In this document: positions 14,457 through 17,725 of the stretch, piece after piece | Layout of the letters: every line of letters begins with the position of its first letter | Numbering within the stretch: position 1 is the first letter of the stretch | Source of the DNA: Balneolaceae bacterium | GTDB taxonomy: Bacteria; Bacteroidota; Rhodothermia; Balneolales; Balneolaceae | Direction of reading: 5' to 3' | NCBI GenBank assembly: GCA_021767245.1 | Contig: JAASTO010000033.1 | Location: forward strand, 1 to 17,725 | Length of the DNA: 17,725 bases | Notes under the pieces: generated by a model | What the model saw: only the letters and a program-made list of their open reading frames with translations | Database searches by the model: none | What the model was told of the DNA's origin: nothing | Translations under genes and position numbers: made by a program

Positions 14457-14900
14457 TTAATAGGGTACTTTTAATCTTTTTTTTAAAATATACTTGTTTG
14501 CAAGGTCAACGGTTACACGGTTTCCTTCCATATCCAGCTTTGCGATATAATTTTCAGCCACAAAATATTGATTTGGAGCTTCCTCATTTTTCAGGGTGAT
14601 GGTGTTGCCGGCTTCACTCCAGCTATAGGATCCTTGCCTTTCAAAGGTATTCGGTTCACTTTCGCCGAGGTAGGTCAAGGTTAGAGAATACGAGCTACCT
14701 CTATTCAAAACAAGTGTGGTTTTGATGCCTTCACACGAGGCACAGGGTAACAGACCTGAATAGCTGCCATACCAATCAAGAGTATTTTGTGATGTATGAT
14801 CGTCAGGGATAGCCTCTGGAACTTCAGCATCATTACTCTGATTCTTTTGCACACACCCAATTAGCATCAATGAAATTAGGATCAATATCAGTGTCTTCAT
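14457..14900 (-). CDS. NlpE-like copper/envelope-stress lipoprotein
   Basis: 147 residues. Lipoprotein signal peptide with lipobox LIGC (Cys16), a short acidic linker, then an NlpE N-terminal-type beta domain: DWYGSYSGLLPCASCEGIKT (42-61) followed by strands typical of this small barrel (SYSLTLTYLGE, GSYSWSEAGNTITLKN, YIAKLDMEG). The CxxC (Cys53, Cys56) is the signature of the NlpE N domain. In E. coli, full-length NlpE reports surface and copper stress to Cpx; here only the N domain is present, which is common outside Enterobacteriaceae, and no Cpx-like system is in view. It lies 21 nt after a TonB-dependent receptor gene and 10 nt before a small membrane protein gene, so metal or envelope homeostasis linked to that receptor is a reasonable inference. 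Domain call is good; role is uncertain. Confidence 0.8.
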   Translation of the reverse strand: MKTLILILISLMLIGCVQKNQSNDAEVPEAIPDDHTSQNTLDWYGSYSGLLPCASCEGIKTTLVLNRGSSYSLTLTYLGESEPNTFERQGSYSWSEAGNTITLKNEEAPNQYFVAENYIAKLDMEGNRVTVDLANKYILKKRLKVPY

Positions 14901-14921
14901 ATCGGGCGAGTTTTTGAGTGA

Positions 14922-17327
14922 TCAGATATTGACACTCAGAGAGATAATGAAGTTTCTACCGGGAGCAGATACACCGGAACTGTATGGGCGATAGCGCTGA
15001 TCCGTAATATTCTCAAGTCCGGCAGTGATACTATAGTTTGTTCCCAGTTGATATAATGCCTTAAAATTTAAGGTGTACCATGCCGGGGAGTAGGTGTCTC
15101 CATTATTATCAAGTGCGTAGATCTCGGTCTTACCCTGTTCACTCACGGAAAGATCATCATGGGATTTCTCTCCCTGATATTGCGAGTTGAGTTCAAGGGT
15201 AAGTTTCGGGAGTTCATAAGTCAGTCTGGTAACTCCAAACCAGGGCGCTGCATGTCTGGATGGACTGCTGCTGCCATCATCAAGCTCTTCTTCGCCTTTT
15301 TGGAAGTTTATGTCTGAGCTTAGACCCAATTCTGACGAAAGGTTAGCCTCAATACCAAACTGTACTCCGTACACATGGGCTTCAGCCGCATTTTGAAGGG
15401 CCTGAACACGACTCATGACTCCATCATACATTAAACTATCAGATCCATTCAGGCTGTAATTTCTGCGCACGATGGCATCTTCCAGGATCGTGTAGTAACC
15501 GGTTACATCTGCTTTCAAAAAATCTCCGAAGGTATGGGCAATTCCCAGATCAGCATTGTAGGCATACTCTGGTTTTAAATCCGGATTAGGAACCACGACA
15601 GCACCCGGTTCAGAATCAAAGATCTTACCGATATCATCTACGTTAGGTGCCCGAAATGCAGTGGAAAGATTGGTACTGATGATCCAGCTGTCGGAAGGGC
15701 GAAGTACGGCTCCAATGCTTCCTGTGAGGGATCCGTTATTTAAGTTCGCTTCTTCAAAAGGGAAAGGATAAAAATCAGTGTTAAAATCGGCATCGATCAT
15801 GATCTGATTGTATCGAAGTCCGCCCTGAAGGGTCAGCAGGTCTGATACTTCAAATTCATTATTAACATAGGCCGCAGCCGATTGCCACATCGCCTGAGGA
15901 TAACGTGAGGGACCGGATTGTTTATCTCCGCTAAAGATCTCTTCATTGATCCCTTTGGAATCAACATCATTTTGGACGTACTCAAATCCGTAGTACAGAG
16001 TATTTCTTTCACTGATGATCTTTAAAAAATCGACATTAGCTGAATAAGCATACACATCCTCAACGCGTATCTCACGGGTTGAGCTATTCAAATCACGGCT
16101 GATCCTGCTTTCCTCAAACACCTGGTGTGCCAGGCTCAGACTCAGGTTATCAAATAAAAGATTCTGATTCACATAATCTGTCTTAAGATGATTCATCATC
16201 CATTTTTGAGGCCCATAATTCCATTCTCCGTAACGCGGGAGATCATTTCTGATCCGGTTGTGGCGATCATAGCGACCATATGGAGTGGTTTCAGAAAGGT
16301 GGAATCCATAATTGAATTCGAGCTTATCAGAAGCCTTGAACCGTATCTTTTGCATGGCATTCAACTGGGAGTAGGCCGTAGGGATCTGCATCAAAGGATC
16401 ATCCTGCAGGATCACTTCATCGTTATTCAGGCCGGGTTCCACGTAGTATGTTTTTATGTAATCATCAGGTCCATTGCTTCCCTGGCGTAAGTGACCGTAA
16501 TCATGATGGGAAAGGCTACTTAAAATGGCCCATTTTCCGGAGCCTACACTCAGGTCAATATGCCCCGTATTTTCATTGTTGGCTGAAGAATATCTAATGG
16601 ACGCTCCTAAATTAGAAGTTATTTTGTCATCTTTGGAGAGTGCTGGAGTGAGTGTCGTAAAACTCATTACACCACCAATGGCATCACTCCCGTAGATCAC
16701 TGAACCGGGGCCAAACAGGACTTCCGTACTTTGAATAGCATAAGGATCGAGAGAGATCACGTTTTGAATATTGCCTCCGCGAAAGATAGCTGTGTTCATG
16801 CGCACGCCATCAATGGTGTAAAGTAAGCGGTTGGTAGCAAACCCTCGGATCATGGGGCTGCCTCCGCCTTGCTGACTTTTTTGTATGAAAACCTCACCCG
16901 ATAAATTGAGCAGATCAGCGGCTGTTTGGGGATTCTGTAATCTGACATCTTCAGGACTTACCGAAGAAATTTTAGATGGTACATTGGATGAACTTTGTGA
17001 CCACCGGTTAGCTGATACAACCATCTCATTTAGGTCAAATGCTACAGCTTGCATAAATATTTCAAAGTTATCAACCGCAATTGAGGAATAACTACGAATA
17101 AGAGTACGGTAACCCAACATACGAATCTGTATCCGATTTATGTCTTTAAATCGGGAGATCGATGCCTGCCCATTTTCGTCGGTTGTAATGAAATAGGTTG
17201 GGTTCTCACTGCTTATGGTAACTGCTGGTAAAGGCTCACCTGTTTCTGCATCTTTGACAGTGACAGTCTGTGCAACAGCAAAAAAAGGTACAACAATAAA
17301 AAAAAATAGAAGTGAAATGCGCTTCAT
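14922..17327 (-). CDS. TonB-dependent outer-membrane receptor
   Basis: 801 residues. Sec signal peptide ending AVAQ (about residue 20); a carboxypeptidase-regulatory-like beta domain (about 21-98, VKDAETGEPLPAVTI); plug domain (about 105-230) with SPMIRGFATNRLLYTIDGVR and GPGSVIYGSDAIGGV; then a 22-strand-type beta barrel to a typical end (ISLSVNI). The barrel contains FRAP (558-561, 15645-15656) and NPDL (581-584), reminiscent of the FRAP/NPNL pair of haem receptors, and the plug resembles haem/haemoglobin receptors in the DGVRMNTAIFRGGN stretch. However, no histidine lies between FRAP and NPDL, so haem is a guess; iron complexes or copper are alternatives, the latter favoured slightly by the NlpE-like gene 21 nt downstream. 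It is shorter than SusC proteins, has no SusD partner here, and faces away from the sugar cluster. Promoter probably lies in the 110 nt upstream. Confidence 0.92.
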   Translation of the reverse strand: MKRISLLFFFIVVPFFAVAQTVTVKDAETGEPLPAVTISSENPTYFITTDENGQASISRFKDINRIQIRMLGYRTLIRSYSSIAVDNFEIFMQAVAFDLNEMVVSANRWSQSSSNVPSKISSVSPEDVRLQNPQTAADLLNLSGEVFIQKSQQGGGSPMIRGFATNRLLYTIDGVRMNTAIFRGGNIQNVISLDPYAIQSTEVLFGPGSVIYGSDAIGGVMSFTTLTPALSKDDKITSNLGASIRYSSANNENTGHIDLSVGSGKWAILSSLSHHDYGHLRQGSNGPDDYIKTYYVEPGLNNDEVILQDDPLMQIPTAYSQLNAMQKIRFKASDKLEFNYGFHLSETTPYGRYDRHNRIRNDLPRYGEWNYGPQKWMMNHLKTDYVNQNLLFDNLSLSLAHQVFEESRISRDLNSSTREIRVEDVYAYSANVDFLKIISERNTLYYGFEYVQNDVDSKGINEEIFSGDKQSGPSRYPQAMWQSAAAYVNNEFEVSDLLTLQGGLRYNQIMIDADFNTDFYPFPFEEANLNNGSLTGSIGAVLRPSDSWIISTNLSTAFRAPNVDDIGKIFDSEPGAVVVPNPDLKPEYAYNADLGIAHTFGDFLKADVTGYYTILEDAIVRRNYSLNGSDSLMYDGVMSRVQALQNAAEAHVYGVQFGIEANLSSELGLSSDINFQKGEEELDDGSSSPSRHAAPWFGVTRLTYELPKLTLELNSQYQGEKSHDDLSVSEQGKTEIYALDNNGDTYSPAWYTLNFKALYQLGTNYSITAGLENITDQRYRPYSSGVSAPGRNFIISLSVNI

Positions 17328-17437
17328 TTGCCGGTAAACTCTTAGATGATAAATTATTGACCTGATATTATTGAAAAGGAAACAGGATATTTATCAAATC
17401 TTGAAAAAGATATAGGCAGTTAATGCGATTGAATCAT
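17328..17437 (-). other. Leader region of the TonB-dependent receptor
   Basis: This 110-nt A/T-rich gap separates the receptor start from the stop of the upstream hydrolase gene on the same strand. It holds a short hairpin, ATCTT/AAGAT with a 4-nt loop (17398-17411), too weak to call a terminator. No clear Fur-type palindrome, riboswitch or Bacteroidota promoter was recognised. Confidence 0.3.
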
Positions 17438-17725
17438 CTATCGAATGTCTTTAAGCGTAAACTTTTTACTTTGATTCAGTACCAGTTTACCGGCTTTGGC
17501 ATGTAGTGAATGATAAAATAATAACACCGCATTTTCTTTGAGAGCCTGACGCAAGATCAATGTTTTAGCCTTTTTTGATTCGATGGCATTCACATCCATT
17601 TTTCGCATAGCATAATGGTTCAAATGAAACTCACTTGGAATGAGATCTCCCAGGAAATAGGCGGTTTCTCCGGCATCCTGAATCTTCACGATCTGATGCC
17701 CGGGTGTGTGTCCTCCTGTACGGAT
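17438..17725 (-). CDS. Metallo-beta-lactamase-fold hydrolase (C-terminal part)
   Basis: The frame is open to the window edge, so the start lies beyond 17725; about 95 C-terminal residues are seen. The GTG at 17687-17689 is internal. Signature pieces: GGHTPGHQIVKI (17684-17719), with a metal-binding histidine typical of the third conserved block; AYFLGDLIP with the bridging Asp; and LFYHSLHAKAG with the last histidine ligand. This is the layout of metallo-beta-lactamase-fold hydrolases (lactonase/glyoxalase II-like); substrate cannot be told from this part. Same strand as the TonB receptor but 110 nt away, so probably a separate transcript or an operon with an internal promoter. Confidence 0.85.
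   Translation of the reverse strand: MRTGGHTPGHQIVKIQDAGETAYFLGDLIPSEFHLNHYAMRKMDVNAIESKKAKTLILRQALKENAVLLFYHSLHAKAGKLVLNQSKKFTLKDIR

Noticed and set aside
14922..17327. Reading the TonB-dependent receptor as the SusC-type maltodextrin importer of the sugar cluster
   Set aside because: It is about 800 rather than about 1000 residues, has no SusD neighbour, is on the opposite strand beyond the rho operon, and its plug resembles haem/metal receptors.

Overview
The window looks like chromosome from a member of the Bacteroidota/Balneolota/Rhodothermota assemblage; a marine or halophilic Balneola-type bacterium would fit. The basis is a C-terminal type IX secretion (T9SS) sorting domain with an NYPNPFNP motif, three sugar-active lipoproteins, an N-terminally extended Rho, a carboxypeptidase-regulatory-like domain on a TonB-dependent receptor, and translation starts that mostly lack a Shine-Dalgarno sequence. 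The assignment is by family resemblance only.

Region 1 (1-9798, + strand) is an alpha-glucan (starch/maltodextrin) utilisation cluster. It holds four different GH13 enzymes: a 5'-truncated T9SS-secreted enzyme (1-1611), a multidomain lipoprotein GH13 (1624-3996), a compact lipoprotein GH13 (4170-5543) and a neopullulanase-like lipoprotein GH13 (8014-9798). An MFS sugar transporter (5711-7255) lies among them. The logic is that surface or periplasmic enzymes shorten alpha-glucans and the inner-membrane transporter imports the products. No SusC/SusD pair, regulator or cytoplasmic maltose enzyme is visible here. A type II toxin-antitoxin pair (ribbon-helix-helix antitoxin 7324-7641, PIN-domain toxin 7589-8011) sits inside this cluster in the same orientation. 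It has its own operator-like inverted repeat and no real gap before the fourth GH13 gene.

Region 2 (9829-14209, + strand) is housekeeping. A membrane-anchored thioredoxin-fold protein has lost both active-site cysteines. It overlaps a class IV aminotransferase (probably PabC), which overlaps FolC, so this is a folate-linked operon. Transcription terminator Rho follows, with a charged disordered insert, and an intrinsic-terminator-like hairpin lies after it.

Region 3 (14216-17725, - strand) converges on rho. It contains a metallo-beta-lactamase-fold hydrolase (cut by the window end), a TonB-dependent receptor with FRAP/NPDL motifs, an NlpE-like lipoprotein with CxxC, and a small two-TM protein. 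The last three are spaced like an operon.

Non-coding structure worth attention includes a GC-rich imperfect inverted repeat between two GH13 genes (4019-4136), the 30-bp operator-like palindrome before the antitoxin (7275-7304), a hairpin over the stop codon of the fourth GH13 gene (9788-9818), and a tandem/palindromic repeat after rho (14117-14147). No tRNA, rRNA, CRISPR array, transposase or integrase gene was seen.
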